Assembly (NCBI GenBank): GCA_013204985.1
Contig: JABMLG010000008.1
Coordinates: 1-64,000 of the forward strand
Length of the DNA stretch: 64,000 nt
Reading direction: 5' to 3'
From: Microbacteriaceae bacterium VKM Ac-2855
GTDB taxonomy: Bacteria; Actinomycetota; Actinomycetes; Actinomycetales; Microbacteriaceae
Shown: in pieces, positions 23,619 through 33,121 of the stretch
Layout of the letters: every line of letters starts with the position of its first letter
How positions within the stretch are numbered: the stretch's first letter is position 1
The notes under the pieces: model-generated
Seen by the model: the letters and a program-made list of their open reading frames with translations, nothing else
Told to the model about the DNA's origin: nothing
Databases searched by the model: none
Position numbers and translations under genes: made by a program

Positions 23619-25136
23619 TCAGTTCTGTGGGAAGCCGAGGTTGATGCCGCCGTGGGAGGGGTCGAGCCAGCGGGAGGTGATGGCTTTTTGTTGGGTGAAG
23701 AAGCGGACGCCTTCGGCACCGTGGGCTTTGGTGTCGCCGAAGAGGGAGGATTTCCAGCCGCCGAAGGAGAAGGTGGCGACGGGGACGGGGATGGGGACGT
23801 TGATGCCGATCATGCCGACTTCGATTTCGTTTTGGAAGCGGCGGGCGGCGCCGCCGTCGTTGGTGAAGATGGCGGTGCCGTTGCCGAACGCGCCGTTGTT
23901 GATCAGGGTGACGCCTTCTTCGTAGGTCTGCACGCGCACGATGGAGAGCACGGGTCCGAAGATCTCTTCGGTGTACACGCGGGAGGTGATGGGGACGTCG
24001 TCGATGAGGGTGGGGCCGAGCCAGAAGCCGTTGGGGTCGCCGTCCACGGTGATGCCGCGGCCGTCGATGACGACCTTCGCGCCGTCGGCTTCGGCGATGT
24101 CGATGTAGGAGGCGACTTTGTCGCGGTGCACCTTGGTGACGAGGGGGCCCATGTCGCAGCCGCGGCGGCCGTCGCCGATGCGTAGCGTCGCGGCGCGGTC
24201 TTGGATTTTGGTGATGAGTTCGTCGGCGACGGGTTCGACGGCGACGACGACGGAGATGGCCATGCAGCGTTCCCCGGCGGAGCCGAAGCCGGCGTTGATG
24301 GCGGAGTCCGCGACGAGGTCGAGGTCGGCGTCGGGGAGGACGAGCATGTGGTTCTTCGCGCCGCCGAGGGCTTGCACGCGTTTGCCGTGTTTGGTGCCGG
24401 TCTCGTACACGTATTGCGCGATGGGGGTGGAGCCCACGAACGAGATCGAGCGCACGTCGGGGTGCGTCAACAGGCCGTCGACGGCTTCTTTGTCGCCGTT
24501 GAGGACGGTGAACACGCCGTCGGGTAGGCCGGCTTCTTTCCAGAGTTTCGCGAGCCAGATCGCGGCGGTGGGGTCTTTCTCGGAGGGTTTCAACACGACG
24601 GTGTTGCCGGCGGCGATCGCGATGGGGAAGAACCACATCGGTACCATCGCGGGGAAGTTGAAGGGCGAGATGATCCCCACGACTCCGAGGGGCTGTTTGG
24701 TGGAGTACACGTCGACGCCGGTGGACACCTGTTCGGAGTATTCGCCCTTGAGATGGTGGGCGAGGCCGGTGGCGAACTCGACGACTTCTTGGCCGCGGGT
24801 GATCTCACCGAGTGCATCCGAGACGACTTTGCCGTGCTCGGAGGTGATGATCTCGGCCAGCTCACCCTTCTTCGCCTCCAACAACTCCCGGAAACGGAAC
24901 AGGATCTGCTGACGCTTCGCCAACGACAGATCCCGCCACGCCGGGAACGCCGCCTTCGCCGACGCCACCGCGGCGTCGATCTCATCACGGTTCGCCAGCG
25001 CGACGTTCTTCGTTGCAAAACCGAGCGCCGGATCGTAGACCGGAGCGGTCCGACCAGAGGTCGACGGCACCTCCCGACCGTCGATCCAGTGCGGGACGAC
25101 GGCGAGAGTGGTGGCGGGTTTGTCGGTGATGGTCAT
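23619..25136 (-). CDS. mmsA: CoA-acylating methylmalonate-semialdehyde dehydrogenase
   Basis: A 505-residue aldehyde dehydrogenase. The catalytic cysteine is Cys291 in GSAGERCMA. The position where normal aldehyde dehydrogenases carry the general-base glutamate is GGAKNH (258-263), the signature of the CoA-dependent MmsA/IolA branch. The N-terminal NAD-binding part contains ISPFNFPAMVPMWFFP and the C-terminus FSFGGWKSSLFGD. It converts methylmalonate or malonate semialdehyde, NAD+ and CoA to propionyl-CoA or acetyl-CoA in valine, inositol or beta-alanine catabolism. No other genes of those pathways are next to it. The tandem array abuts its 3' end. The 147 bases upstream show nothing else. 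Confidence 0.93.
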   Translation of the reverse strand: MTITDKPATTLAVVPHWIDGREVPSTSGRTAPVYDPALGFATKNVALANRDEIDAAVASAKAAFPAWRDLSLAKRQQILFRFRELLEAKKGELAEIITSEHGKVVSDALGEITRGQEVVEFATGLAHHLKGEYSEQVSTGVDVYSTKQPLGVVGIISPFNFPAMVPMWFFPIAIAAGNTVVLKPSEKDPTAAIWLAKLWKEAGLPDGVFTVLNGDKEAVDGLLTHPDVRSISFVGSTPIAQYVYETGTKHGKRVQALGGAKNHMLVLPDADLDLVADSAINAGFGSAGERCMAISVVVAVEPVADELITKIQDRAATLRIGDGRRGCDMGPLVTKVHRDKVASYIDIAEADGAKVVIDGRGITVDGDPNGFWLGPTLIDDVPITSRVYTEEIFGPVLSIVRVQTYEEGVTLINNGAFGNGTAIFTNDGGAARRFQNEIEVGMIGINVPIPVPVATFSFGGWKSSLFGDTKAHGAEGVRFFTQQKAITSRWLDPSHGGINLGFPQN

Positions 25137-25283
25137 GATTCGATCCTTGGTGGTCGGGGAGTCGGTGGGCGACCGGGGCCGCAGTCTCAGGTTAAGCCGA
25201 GCCGCCCACCATCCGACTAGCGAATGTGTCGGAGGGCGGGCGGCCGGTTGTACGTTCTGGCAGGTGGTGAGAGACGCAGGTGG

Positions 25284-26699
25284 TCAGCGTGCGTTCGGGA
25301 AGACGGGTGCAGCGGATGCGGGGCGCGCGGCCTCGTACCACGACGTCAGCTTGAGTACCTCGTGGTCCGCGAAGCGGCGGCCCGAGATCTGCAGCCCGAT
25401 CGTGCGTCCGTCGGCAGTGAAGCCGGCATTGACGCTGGAGGCCGGCTGGCCCGACATGTTGTACGGCAGCGTGAACGCGATGTGCGCCATGCCGTCGTCC
25501 GAGAAGCCCCACGGCATCGGCCACTCCGCGGGGAAGGCGGCGACGGGCGACACCGGAGCGAGCACGCCGTCGAACGGCAGGGTCGCCCCGACGGTGCGTC
25601 GCCGCATCTCGCTGATCCCCTCGGCGCACTCGAGCACCCGGGCTCCCGAGACGTCGGCTCCGCGGTGCACCCACGTCGAAATGAACGGCAGCACCTTGCT
25701 CTTCGCCTCGGGCGAGAGCGCGCGGTACTGGCGCCAGAACCGCACGCGCCAGTACGTGTCGATCAGTTCGAGGGCGGCATCGTCGATGAACGGCTTCAGC
25801 TCGACGACCTCGGCACCGGCATCCGAGAACGCGTCGGCCGCCGCAACGATCACCGCGCGCACCTCCGGGTCGACGGGCATGCCCGCGCCGGGATCCAGGT
25901 GCAGACCGATCTTCTTGCCCCGCACATCCGTGCCGAGATCGGACCAGGCGATGCTCTCGGGTGCCAGAGCCGTGTAGTCGCGTCCGTCGGGTCGCGACAG
26001 GATCTCCATCCCGAGGGCCACGTCGGCGACGGTCTGCGCGAGCGGTCCGGCGGCGCGGCCCTGGTAGGGGTTGTCCAGTGGGATGCGGCCGTCGCTCGGC
26101 TTCAGCGTCGCGAGGCCGAGCCAGGTCGCGGGCAGGCGGACGGATCCGCCGATGTCGGTGCCGACGTGGAAGGTGCCGAAGCCGGCGGCGGCCGCCGCTC
26201 CCGCGCCACTGCTGGACCCGCCGACGGTGAGCGACGGATTCCACGGGCTGCGCGTGACTCCGTGCAGGCTCGACACACCGGAGGAGAGCATGCCCCAGTC
26301 GGGCATCGTGGTCGAGCCGACGATCACGCCGCCGGATTCGAGGATCCGCTCGACCGCGGGGGAGTCGCGGGTCGGCACCACCGAGTCGCTCGCCGCGGTT
26401 CCGGCTCGGGCCGCGATGCCACGACGGTACAGATTCTCCTTCACCGTGACGGGCACGCCGTCGATCGGGCCGAGCGGCGCGCCGGCGTTCCAGCGCGCCT
26501 CGCTCGCGCGCGCATCCGCCAGCACCTGCTCGGGATCGAGGTCGGTGAACGCGTTCAGCACGGGGTTGCGTGCCTCGATGTCGGCGAGGATCGCGGCGGC
26601 GACGTCGACGGGCGAGAGCGAGCCGTCGGCGTAACCGCGGGTGAGGCTCGCGCCGTCGAGCGGGGCGAGAGATGCGGGGGCGGACGGCGACGAGGTCAT
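25284..26699 (-). CDS. amidase of the amidase signature family
   Basis: A 471-residue cytoplasmic amidase. The Ser-cisSer-Lys triad is visible: Lys87 in PVTVKENL, the serine cluster in GGSSSGAG (161-168) and the nucleophile Ser186 in TDIGGSVRLPA. These enzymes hydrolyse carboxamides to acid plus ammonia. The start overlaps the ABC ATPase stop by four bases (26696-26699), so it is the last gene of the peptide-type ABC operon and probably processes the imported amide compound inside the cell. Confidence 0.92.
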   Translation of the reverse strand: MTSSPSAPASLAPLDGASLTRGYADGSLSPVDVAAAILADIEARNPVLNAFTDLDPEQVLADARASEARWNAGAPLGPIDGVPVTVKENLYRRGIAARAGTAASDSVVPTRDSPAVERILESGGVIVGSTTMPDWGMLSSGVSSLHGVTRSPWNPSLTVGGSSSGAGAAAAAGFGTFHVGTDIGGSVRLPATWLGLATLKPSDGRIPLDNPYQGRAAGPLAQTVADVALGMEILSRPDGRDYTALAPESIAWSDLGTDVRGKKIGLHLDPGAGMPVDPEVRAVIVAAADAFSDAGAEVVELKPFIDDAALELIDTYWRVRFWRQYRALSPEAKSKVLPFISTWVHRGADVSGARVLECAEGISEMRRRTVGATLPFDGVLAPVSPVAAFPAEWPMPWGFSDDGMAHIAFTLPYNMSGQPASSVNAGFTADGRTIGLQISGRRFADHEVLKLTSWYEAARPASAAPVFPNAR

Positions 26700-28459
26700 C
26701 GGTTCTCCTGTCGGTAGCTGATGGTGGGCGTCGCTTCGACGAGCGAGCGCGTGTAGTCGTTCGAGGGGTTGTCGTAGATGTCGGCGGTGCGCCCCCGCTC
26801 GACGATCTCGCCGCGACGCATCACGGCGACATGGTCGCAGAGGTAGCGGACGACACCGAGGTCGTGCGAGACGAAGATGAGGGTGAGCGAGTACTCCTCG
26901 ACGAGGTCGGCGAGCAGGTTCAGCACCTGTGCGCGCACCGAGACGTCGAGCGCGCTGACCGGCTCGTCGGCGACGAGCACGCGCGGGCGGGAGACCAGGG
27001 CGCGCGCGATCGAGATCCGCTGACGCTGACCGCCGGAGAACTGGTGCGGGAAGCGGTCGACGGAGTCGAGGGGCAGTCCGACCGCCGCGATCATCTCGGC
27101 GACCAGGTCGGCCCGCTCCTTCTTCGACAGCGTCTCGCCCGAGCGGGTGTTCGCGCCGTTCAGCAGCGGCTCTGCGACGATGTCGCCGACCCGCATCCGC
27201 GGATCGAGCGAGCCCATCGGGTCCTGGAACACGATCTGCAGGTTGCGGCGGAGCTCGGCGAGGTCGCCGGCGGAGGCCTTCGTGAGGTCGCGACCGACGA
27301 CGTCGATCGCGCCGCTCGTCGCCGTATCGAGACCCGAGAGGATGCGCAGCAGCGTCGACTTTCCCGAGCCGGATTCGCCGACGATCCCGAAGCGCTGCCC
27401 GGCGGCGATGTCGAAGGAGACCCCGCGCAGCGCCTCCACCTTCTGCGGAGGGCCGAACAGCGAACTGCGGCCGCGGGTGTAGACCTTGCCGAGATCGCGC
27501 GCGCTGACCACCAGTGGTGCGCCGAGTTCGAGCGCCGCCTCGCCGGCGGCGGCGGGAGTCGCGGCGCCCATCCGGTCGATGGAACGTCCGGGCACGTAAC
27601 CGTCGGAGGTGGCGACCGTGAACAGGCGGCCGTTCTCGTCGGTGGCGCGCAGATCGGATGCGGCGAGCAGGCCCCGCGTGTACGGGTGCTGCGGCCGGGT
27701 GAACACCTGGTCGATCGGCCCCTCCTCGACGACGACGCCCTTGTTCATCACGAGCACCCGCTCGCAGGTGTCGCCGACGACGGCGAGGTCGTGGGTGATG
27801 AAGAGCAGGCCGGTGTCGCGCTCGGACACCTTGTTGAGCACGAGGTCGAGCACCTGCTTCTGCACGGTGACATCGAGCGCGGTCGTGGGCTCGTCGCAGA
27901 CCAGGAGGGCCGGGTCGTTCGCCAGAGCGATGGCGAGCACGACGCGCTGGCGCTGGCCGCCCGAGAGCTGGTGCGGGTAGGCCTTCGCCGTCTCGGCGGG
28001 CGAGGGCAGGCCGACATCCGCGAGCAGTTCGATCGCACGCCGGTCGGCGGAGCGGCGGTCGGGCTGGGTGCGGTGGATCGTCATGACTTCGGAGATCTGT
28101 CGGCCGACACGCATCAGCGGGTTCAGCGCCGTCATCGGCTCCTGGAAGACCATCGCCATCTCGCGACCGCGCAGGCGAGCGGCCTGCTTCTCGTCGAGGT
28201 CGATGACGTTGCGGCCATCGCCCGCGATCTCGACGCGCCCCGTGGCGGTGACCGAGGTGGGCAGCAGACCCATCACGGCGAGCGAGGTCAGCGACTTGCC
28301 CGATCCGGACTCGCCGATCAGGCCGACGCGCTCGCCGGCGCCGATGCGGAAGGAGAGGTCGTCGACGAGCACGCGGTCGCCGGCGCGGACGGTGAGCCCG
28401 GTGACGTCGACGGCCCGTTTCGTCGAGACGGGGGAGGAGAGGGGAGTGGCGATGGACAT
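26696..28459 (-). CDS. ABC transporter ATPase with two fused nucleotide-binding domains (dipeptide/oligopeptide type)
   Basis: A 587-residue protein joining DppD-like and DppF-like domains. Domain 1 has [13 protein letters not shown] (Walker A), [12 protein letters not shown] (signature) and [12 protein letters not shown] (Walker B); domain 2 has [25 protein letters not shown] and [12 protein letters not shown]. Each is followed by the oligopeptide-specific C-terminal extension. It powers the membrane channel made by the next two upstream genes. Its start shares one base with the upstream permease stop (TGATG). Confidence 0.93.
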   Translation of the reverse strand: MSIATPLSSPVSTKRAVDVTGLTVRAGDRVLVDDLSFRIGAGERVGLIGESGSGKSLTSLAVMGLLPTSVTATGRVEIAGDGRNVIDLDEKQAARLRGREMAMVFQEPMTALNPLMRVGRQISEVMTIHRTQPDRRSADRRAIELLADVGLPSPAETAKAYPHQLSGGQRQRVVLAIALANDPALLVCDEPTTALDVTVQKQVLDLVLNKVSERDTGLLFITHDLAVVGDTCERVLVMNKGVVVEEGPIDQVFTRPQHPYTRGLLAASDLRATDENGRLFTVATSDGYVPGRSIDRMGAATPAAAGEAALELGAPLVVSARDLGKVYTRGRSSLFGPPQKVEALRGVSFDIAAGQRFGIVGESGSGKSTLLRILSGLDTATSGAIDVVGRDLTKASAGDLAELRRNLQIVFQDPMGSLDPRMRVGDIVAEPLLNGANTRSGETLSKKERADLVAEMIAAVGLPLDSVDRFPHQFSGGQRQRISIARALVSRPRVLVADEPVSALDVSVRAQVLNLLADLVEEYSLTLIFVSHDLGVVRYLCDHVAVMRRGEIVERGRTADIYDNPSNDYTRSLVEATPTISYRQENR

Positions 28460-29361
28460 CAGCGGTTCCTCATCTTGGGGTCGAAGCGGTCGCGCAGCCC
28501 GTCACCGAGCAGGTTGAAGCCGAGCACGGCGATGGCGATGGCGATGCCGGGCACGATGGCCAGGTAGTCGTAGCTGCCGAGGAACTGCTGCGAGTCCTGC
28601 AGCATGCGACCCCAGGACGGCGTCGGTGGCTTGGTACCCAGGCCCAGGAAGGAGAGTCCCGCTTCGGCGAGGACCGCGATGGCGAAGTTCACCGAGCACT
28701 GCACCACGAGCATCCCGCTGATGTTCGGCAGCACATGCCGCACGGCGATCGCGAAGCCGGAGCGGTTCGCGGCGCGGGCGGCGAACACGTAGTCGGTGCC
28801 GACCACCTGCAGGGTGCCGGCGCGAGCGACGCGGGCGAAGGCCGGGGCGGCGCCGATACCGAGCGCGATCATGGCGGTGGACGTGTCGGCACCGAAGACG
28901 GCGCCGAAGACGATGGCGATCAGCAGACCGGGGAAGGCCATCACGACGTCGCTGCCGCCCATGATCAGGGCGCCGAGCTTGTTCGGGCGCATCCCGGCGA
29001 TGATGCCGAGGGGCACGCCGATCACGGCGGCGATCGCAACGGCGACCGTGCCGACCAGCAGGGTGATCTGCGAGCCGACCATGATGCCCGAGAGCACGTC
29101 GCGGCCGTAGCGGTCGGTGCCGAACGGATGCGTGAGGCTGGGGAACTGCAAACGGTCCTCGGCCACGGTCTGCACCGGGTTGTACGGCGTCCAGACCAGC
29201 GAGACGAGCGCGGTGACGACGATCAGGGCGATCAGGATCGAGCCGACGATGAGCGATGCGTTGCCGCTCGGTCGGAAGCGGGCGAAGCGGCTGACGGTGG
29301 GCATCAGCGTGGTGCGCGGCGGCCCGACGGGTCCGCTCTGGCGGGGAACGGTGGCGGTCAT
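28459..29361 (-). CDS. ABC transporter permease, DppC type
   Basis: A 300-residue inner-membrane subunit with about six helices. After the first helix comes the typical periplasmic segment HPFGTDRYGRDVLSGIM, and the coupling-loop region reads YVFAARAANRSGF with GMLVVQCSVNFAIAVLAEAG following. Belongs to the peptide/nickel permease group. Overlaps the DppB-type gene by four bases. Confidence 0.92.
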   Translation of the reverse strand: MTATVPRQSGPVGPPRTTLMPTVSRFARFRPSGNASLIVGSILIALIVVTALVSLVWTPYNPVQTVAEDRLQFPSLTHPFGTDRYGRDVLSGIMVGSQITLLVGTVAVAIAAVIGVPLGIIAGMRPNKLGALIMGGSDVVMAFPGLLIAIVFGAVFGADTSTAMIALGIGAAPAFARVARAGTLQVVGTDYVFAARAANRSGFAIAVRHVLPNISGMLVVQCSVNFAIAVLAEAGLSFLGLGTKPPTPSWGRMLQDSQQFLGSYDYLAIVPGIAIAIAVLGFNLLGDGLRDRFDPKMRNR

Positions 29362-30308
29362 GCGGCCCTCCGCAGTCTCGGGTCGAGCACGGTGAATGCG
29401 AGGTCGACGAGGAAGTTGATGAGCACGATGGCGACGACGAGCACCACGACCACCGCTTGAACGGCGAGCAGGTCGCGGTTGCCGACCGAGTCGACGAGGT
29501 AGCTGCCCAGTCCCGGGATGCTGAAGACCCGCTCGATCACAACGGCGCCGATGAAGAGGCCCGCGAGCTGAACGCCGACGACCGTCAGCACCGGGATGCC
29601 GGCGTTGCGGAGTCCGTGGCGCACGAGGGCGCCGCTGGCGGTGAGGCCCTTCGAGCGTGCGGTGCGGAGGAAGTCCTCGCTCATGATCTCGAGCACGGCC
29701 GAACGCACGTAGCGGGTGAGGATGGATGCCTGCACCGAGCCGAGCGCGATGGCCGGCAGGGCGAGGTGGCTGAAGAACTCGGCGCCCTCGGCAGGGGCGG
29801 CCCAGCCGCCCGAGGGGAACCAGCCCAGCCCGATCGCGAGGAAGGCGACGAGGAGGACGCCGACCAGGAAGTTGGGGATCGCTACGCCGAGCTGCGAGAC
29901 ACCGGAGATGACGACGCCCGAGATCTTGTCGTGCCGCATCGCCGCGATGGTGCCGAGCGGGATGGCGACGATCAGGGCGATGAGCATCGCTGCGACGACG
30001 AGGATCAGCGTGACCTGGAGCCGGTCGAAAACCGTGGCCGAGATGTTCTGCTGGCTGACGTAGGAGGTGCCGAAGTCGCCGCGGAAGAGGCCGAGCAGCC
30101 AGTCGATGTACTGCTGGACGAGGGGAACGTCGAGGCCGTTGGCGGCGCGCCAGGCGACGAGCTGGTCGGGCGTCGCGTCGATGCCGAGCGCGACGGTGGC
30201 GGGGTCGCCGGGCATCACACGCAGCAGGAGGAAGACGACGATCGTCGAGATGAGGACGGTGGCGACGAAGCTGCCGAGCAGGCGGATCATCCGGAGGGCC
30301 ACGGTCAC
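29358..30308 (-). CDS. ABC transporter permease, DppB type
   Basis: A 316-residue membrane protein with six helices and the group's N-terminal pattern FLLLRVMPGDPA followed by DVPLVQQYIDWLLG and the coupling segment EDFLRTARSKGLT. GTG start. Forms the heteromeric channel with the DppC-type protein. A strong hairpin separates it from the upstream gene for the binding protein. Confidence 0.92.
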   Translation of the reverse strand: MTVALRMIRLLGSFVATVLISTIVVFLLLRVMPGDPATVALGIDATPDQLVAWRAANGLDVPLVQQYIDWLLGLFRGDFGTSYVSQQNISATVFDRLQVTLILVVAAMLIALIVAIPLGTIAAMRHDKISGVVISGVSQLGVAIPNFLVGVLLVAFLAIGLGWFPSGGWAAPAEGAEFFSHLALPAIALGSVQASILTRYVRSAVLEIMSEDFLRTARSKGLTASGALVRHGLRNAGIPVLTVVGVQLAGLFIGAVVIERVFSIPGLGSYLVDSVGNRDLLAVQAVVVVLVVAIVLINFLVDLAFTVLDPRLRRAA

Positions 30309-30344
30309 CCCCTTTCAGGGAGTTCGGAAGGGTGGAGCAGAGGG

Positions 30345-30375
30345 CGGCGGCCCCGGTGCGGTGCCGGGGCCGCCG
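30345..30375. terminator. 12-bp perfect GC hairpin between binding-protein and permease genes
   Basis: cggcggccccgg, a 7-base loop (tgcggtg), then ccggggccgccg. It follows the substrate-binding-protein stop by 6 bases on the transcribed (minus) strand. There is no T tract, so partial termination or 3'-end protection of the binding-protein message, giving more binding protein than permease, is the likely function. Confidence 0.65.
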
Positions 30376-30381
30376 AGGGGC

Positions 30382-31899
30382 TTAGTTCCAGGTGAGACCG
30401 GTGATGTCCATCGACTCGGTGACGGAGTTCGCCTTGATCCCGTCGAGGCCGGCGTTCGAGATCACGATGTTCGGGAAGAGGAACAGCGGCACGGCGGGCT
30501 CGTCCTCGACGATCTGGTCGACGACCTTCGTCATGCCGTCGATCCACTCCTCCTCGGTGCCGGCATCGGCCGCGGCGACGATCGGCGCGATGGTCGAGTT
30601 GTCGTAGCCGATGTAGTAATCCGGGTTGTTGAAGGTCGCGAGCAGGTCGCGGGCCTCGACCGAGAGGATCACCGACATCTCGTAGTCGTGCTTGGTGAAC
30701 ACCTGGTCGAGCCAGACCGCGGGGAACTCGCTCGAGCGGATGGTCGCAGTGATACCGACCTCGGCGAGCTGCGAGACGATGATCTCCGAGACGGCCGCGG
30801 CGTAGGGGCGGGTCGGCACGTCGAAGGTGATCGACAGGTCCTCGGCGCCGGCCTCGGCGAGCAGTTCCTTCGCCTTCTCGGGGTCGTAGGCGTAGGCATC
30901 CGACTTGTCCTCGTAGTACGGGTCGGTCGGCGGAACCATCGCGCCGATGACCTCGCCGTAACCGGCCCAGGCGGTGTCGATGATGGCCTGCTTGTCGAGG
31001 GCGTAGGCGACGGCCTGGCGTACGCGGACGTCGTCGAACGGAGCGACCTTGTTGTTCAGCGAGAGCAGGATCTCGCCGTTGGACGAGCCCTGCAGCACCT
31101 GGAAGTCGTCGTCGGCCTCGAACTGGCCGATCAGGTCGGGCGCCTGCATGTTGTAGAGCATGTCGACATCGCCGGCGCGCAGAGCATTGGTGCTCGCGAC
31201 CGCATCCGCGAAGTAGCGGACCGTCACGTCGGTGACCGCGGGGGCGTCGCCGTAGTAGTCGTCGCGCGCGGCGAGCGATATGTGATCGCCGGTGACGCGC
31301 TCGGTGACGGTGTACGGTCCGGTGCCGATCGGAGTGTTGGCGAGGTCGGCGACGCCGCTCTCGTCGAACATCAGGCCGACGGTGCCGGCCATGTCGAAGA
31401 GCCAGGAGTTGCTCGGCGTGGTCAGCACCACCTTCGCCTCGGTGGGCGAGACGACCTCGACACGGTCGAGCACCGCCATCTTCGCGACGTTGATCTTCCA
31501 GTCGGTCTTGACGCGCTCGAGCGAGAACTTCACGTCGTCCGCGGTGAATTCAGCACCGTTCGAGAAGGTGGCGCCTTCGACGAGGGTGAAGTCGTAGGTG
31601 AGGCCGTCGTCGCTCACGGTCCAGGACTCGGCGAGCTTGGGAACCAAGGCACCTTCCTGATCGACGGCGATGAGGCCCTCATACACGTTGTTCATCAGCA
31701 ACTGCGGGATCGCGGCGCCGGATGTGGTGGTCAGATCGAAGTTGGCGGGCTCGCCCGTCAGGCCGATGACGGCGGTGGGCTCGTGCGCCTCACCGGTCGC
31801 GGAGGAGGACGCTCCGGCTCCGGCGCTGCAGGCGCCGAGGGTGAGGATGGAAACGGTGGCGATCGCCGCGACGGCGAGACCTCTCGTGGGGAGTTTCAC
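30382..31899 (-). CDS. ABC transporter substrate-binding lipoprotein (family 5, peptide type)
   Basis: A 505-residue exported lipoprotein; the signal ends in the lipobox LGAC with Cys24. The body has the family 5 order: an early GALVPKLAESWTVSDDGLTYDFTL segment, VKFSLERV in the ligand cleft and FDDVRVRQAVAYALDKQAII in the middle. Family 5 proteins bind peptides, opines, nickel or other amino-containing solutes; with a cytosolic amidase in the operon, a peptide-like or carboxamide ligand is likely. First gene of the operon, divergent from the GntR regulator. Confidence 0.92.
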   Translation of the reverse strand: MKLPTRGLAVAAIATVSILTLGACSAGAGASSSATGEAHEPTAVIGLTGEPANFDLTTTSGAAIPQLLMNNVYEGLIAVDQEGALVPKLAESWTVSDDGLTYDFTLVEGATFSNGAEFTADDVKFSLERVKTDWKINVAKMAVLDRVEVVSPTEAKVVLTTPSNSWLFDMAGTVGLMFDESGVADLANTPIGTGPYTVTERVTGDHISLAARDDYYGDAPAVTDVTVRYFADAVASTNALRAGDVDMLYNMQAPDLIGQFEADDDFQVLQGSSNGEILLSLNNKVAPFDDVRVRQAVAYALDKQAIIDTAWAGYGEVIGAMVPPTDPYYEDKSDAYAYDPEKAKELLAEAGAEDLSITFDVPTRPYAAAVSEIIVSQLAEVGITATIRSSEFPAVWLDQVFTKHDYEMSVILSVEARDLLATFNNPDYYIGYDNSTIAPIVAAADAGTEEEWIDGMTKVVDQIVEDEPAVPLFLFPNIVISNAGLDGIKANSVTESMDITGLTWN

Positions 31900-31978
31900 G
31901 GATGCTGCTCCTGGTGTCAGGTGGTGCTTCGGGTGAGGGATGGAACGCGGGGAGGCCGGAAAGACCAGGACTGGGTCT

Positions 31979-31993
31979 ACTGGTCCGACCAGT
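31979..31993. promoter_or_regulatory. perfect 15-bp palindrome ACTGGTCCGACCAGT, probable GntR/FCD operator
   Basis: Seven-base arms around a single C, in the divergent promoter region between the binding-protein gene and the GntR-type gene. The half-site TGGTC with complementary GACCA is the common form bound by FadR/FCD-subfamily GntR regulators. It is located where it could control both directions. Confidence 0.7.
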
Positions 31994-32093
31994 AAAAAGA
32001 ACGGTAGGATCCCCGTACCAAGCGGGTCAAGCCAGGAAACAAAGATGTAACAACCCCCTTACTTCCCGCATACAGGCCATGGAAGGAGCGACG

Positions 32094-32843
32094 GTGACCT
32101 TCACCCCCGTCCAGAAGATCAGCGCCTACGAGTCGATCGTCGAGCAGATCGAAGGCGCCGTGCAGTCCGGTGACCTCAAGCCGGGCGACCGCCTGCCGGG
32201 CGAACGTCAGCTGATGGCCGACTTCTCGGTGAGCCGCGCCGTGGTGCGCGAAGCGTTGCGGGTTCTGCAGGCGACCGGCACGGTCGAGTCGCGTCCGGGC
32301 GACCCTCGCGGCCCGGTCATCACGGCGTACTCACCGCGGATGCTCGAGAAGTCGATGACACGGCTCGCGCACCTCGAGAGCATCTCGCGGGTGGAGCTGC
32401 TGCAGTTCCGTCTGCTCCTGGAGGGTCGATCCTGCCTCCTTGCCGCCGAGAACCGCACGGACGCGGACCTGCTCGAATTCGACGCGCGACTGGAGGCGCT
32501 GCGGCAGAGTGCGAGGGCGGGCGGCGCGGGCTTCGGGATCGCCGTCAATCGCTTCCACGCGGCCATCCGCCACGCCTCCGGCAACCAGCTCGTCGAGGTC
32601 TGCGGCAACGTCGTCGGTGGTGTGATGGTGCAGCTTGCCGAGAACCGGCTGCACACCGAGAGCGATCGCCTCGCGCGAGTGCAGCGGAGCGTCGCCGATG
32701 CGGAGATCCTGCTCGACGCGATCCGCCGGCGGGAGTCGCACCGGGCCGAGCGGATCTCGATCCAGAACATCTACCGGTACTACGAGGACGACCTGTCGCC
32801 TGAGGAGGTCAGAGCCCTCGCGCCGTTCATCGACGTTCCCTGA
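32094..32843 (+). CDS. GntR-family regulator, FadR/FCD subfamily
   Basis: A 249-residue protein. I prefer the GTG at 32094 because GGAAGGAG lies 6 bases upstream; the ATG at 32079 is an alternative. The winged helix (about 8-75) contains KPGDRLPGERQLMADFSVSR and AVVREALRVLQ; the C-terminal helical FCD ligand domain (about 95-235) has FHAAIRHASGN with metal/ligand-binding histidines. Almost certainly a ligand-responsive repressor of the divergent ABC transporter/amidase operon. Confidence 0.9.
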   Translation: MTFTPVQKISAYESIVEQIEGAVQSGDLKPGDRLPGERQLMADFSVSRAVVREALRVLQATGTVESRPGDPRGPVITAYSPRMLEKSMTRLAHLESISRVELLQFRLLLEGRSCLLAAENRTDADLLEFDARLEALRQSARAGGAGFGIAVNRFHAAIRHASGNQLVEVCGNVVGGVMVQLAENRLHTESDRLARVQRSVADAEILLDAIRRRESHRAERISIQNIYRYYEDDLSPEEVRALAPFIDVP

Positions 32844-32853
32844 GGCGAGCGCG

Positions 32854-32905
32854 ACCGTCAAAGAAACGGCAACCCACTCTGACGGGTTGCCGTTTCTTTG
32901 ACGGT
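32854..32905. terminator. 22-bp perfect hairpin downstream of the GntR gene
   Basis: Left arm 32854-32875, an 8-base loop (actctgac), and right arm 32884-32905, all 22 positions paired. The arms are accgtcaaagaaacggcaac plus cc and its complement. It starts 11 bases after the stop and the right arm is T-rich (gtttcttt), so it can serve as a terminator. Confidence 0.7.
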
Positions 32906-32975
32906 TGCCGTTCTGGGATGGGTTGCCGTTTCAGGGATGGGTTGCCGTTTCTTTGACGGGTCGCCGTTTCTGTGA
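32884..32975. repeat. five direct copies of a GGGTTGCCGTTTC motif
   Basis: Copies begin at about 32884, 32903, 32920, 32939 and 32958, spaced 17-19 bases, each followed by a variable ttgac, gggat or gtgac. The first copy is also the right arm of the 22-bp hairpin. The rest of 32976-33121 holds an unassigned open stretch with FTCILSFGGRIVN but no start or stop that would define a gene. Confidence 0.7.
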
Positions 32976-33121
32976 CGGGTGCGGTCACAACAACTCGTTC
33001 GGGCGAGGCGGATTTCACGTGCATCCTCAGCTTCGGCGGCCGCATCGTGAACAGTCAGTGCGCCAGCGAAGGCACCACGTCCGTGGACTGCTCGGGCAAC
33101 CCGGACGCTGAGCACGCGGCG

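Noticed and set aside
23157-23719. Several overlapping proteins encoded in the tandem array before mmsA
   Set aside because: Three frames of the same strand and the opposite strand are all open with repetitive arginine/serine-rich translations; the array is best explained as non-coding repeats.
32976-33121. Secreted-protein fragment with FTCILSFGGRIVN
   Set aside because: The piece looks somewhat protein-like, but no stop codon closes it at a sensible place and no family could be named; it was mentioned but not called as a gene.
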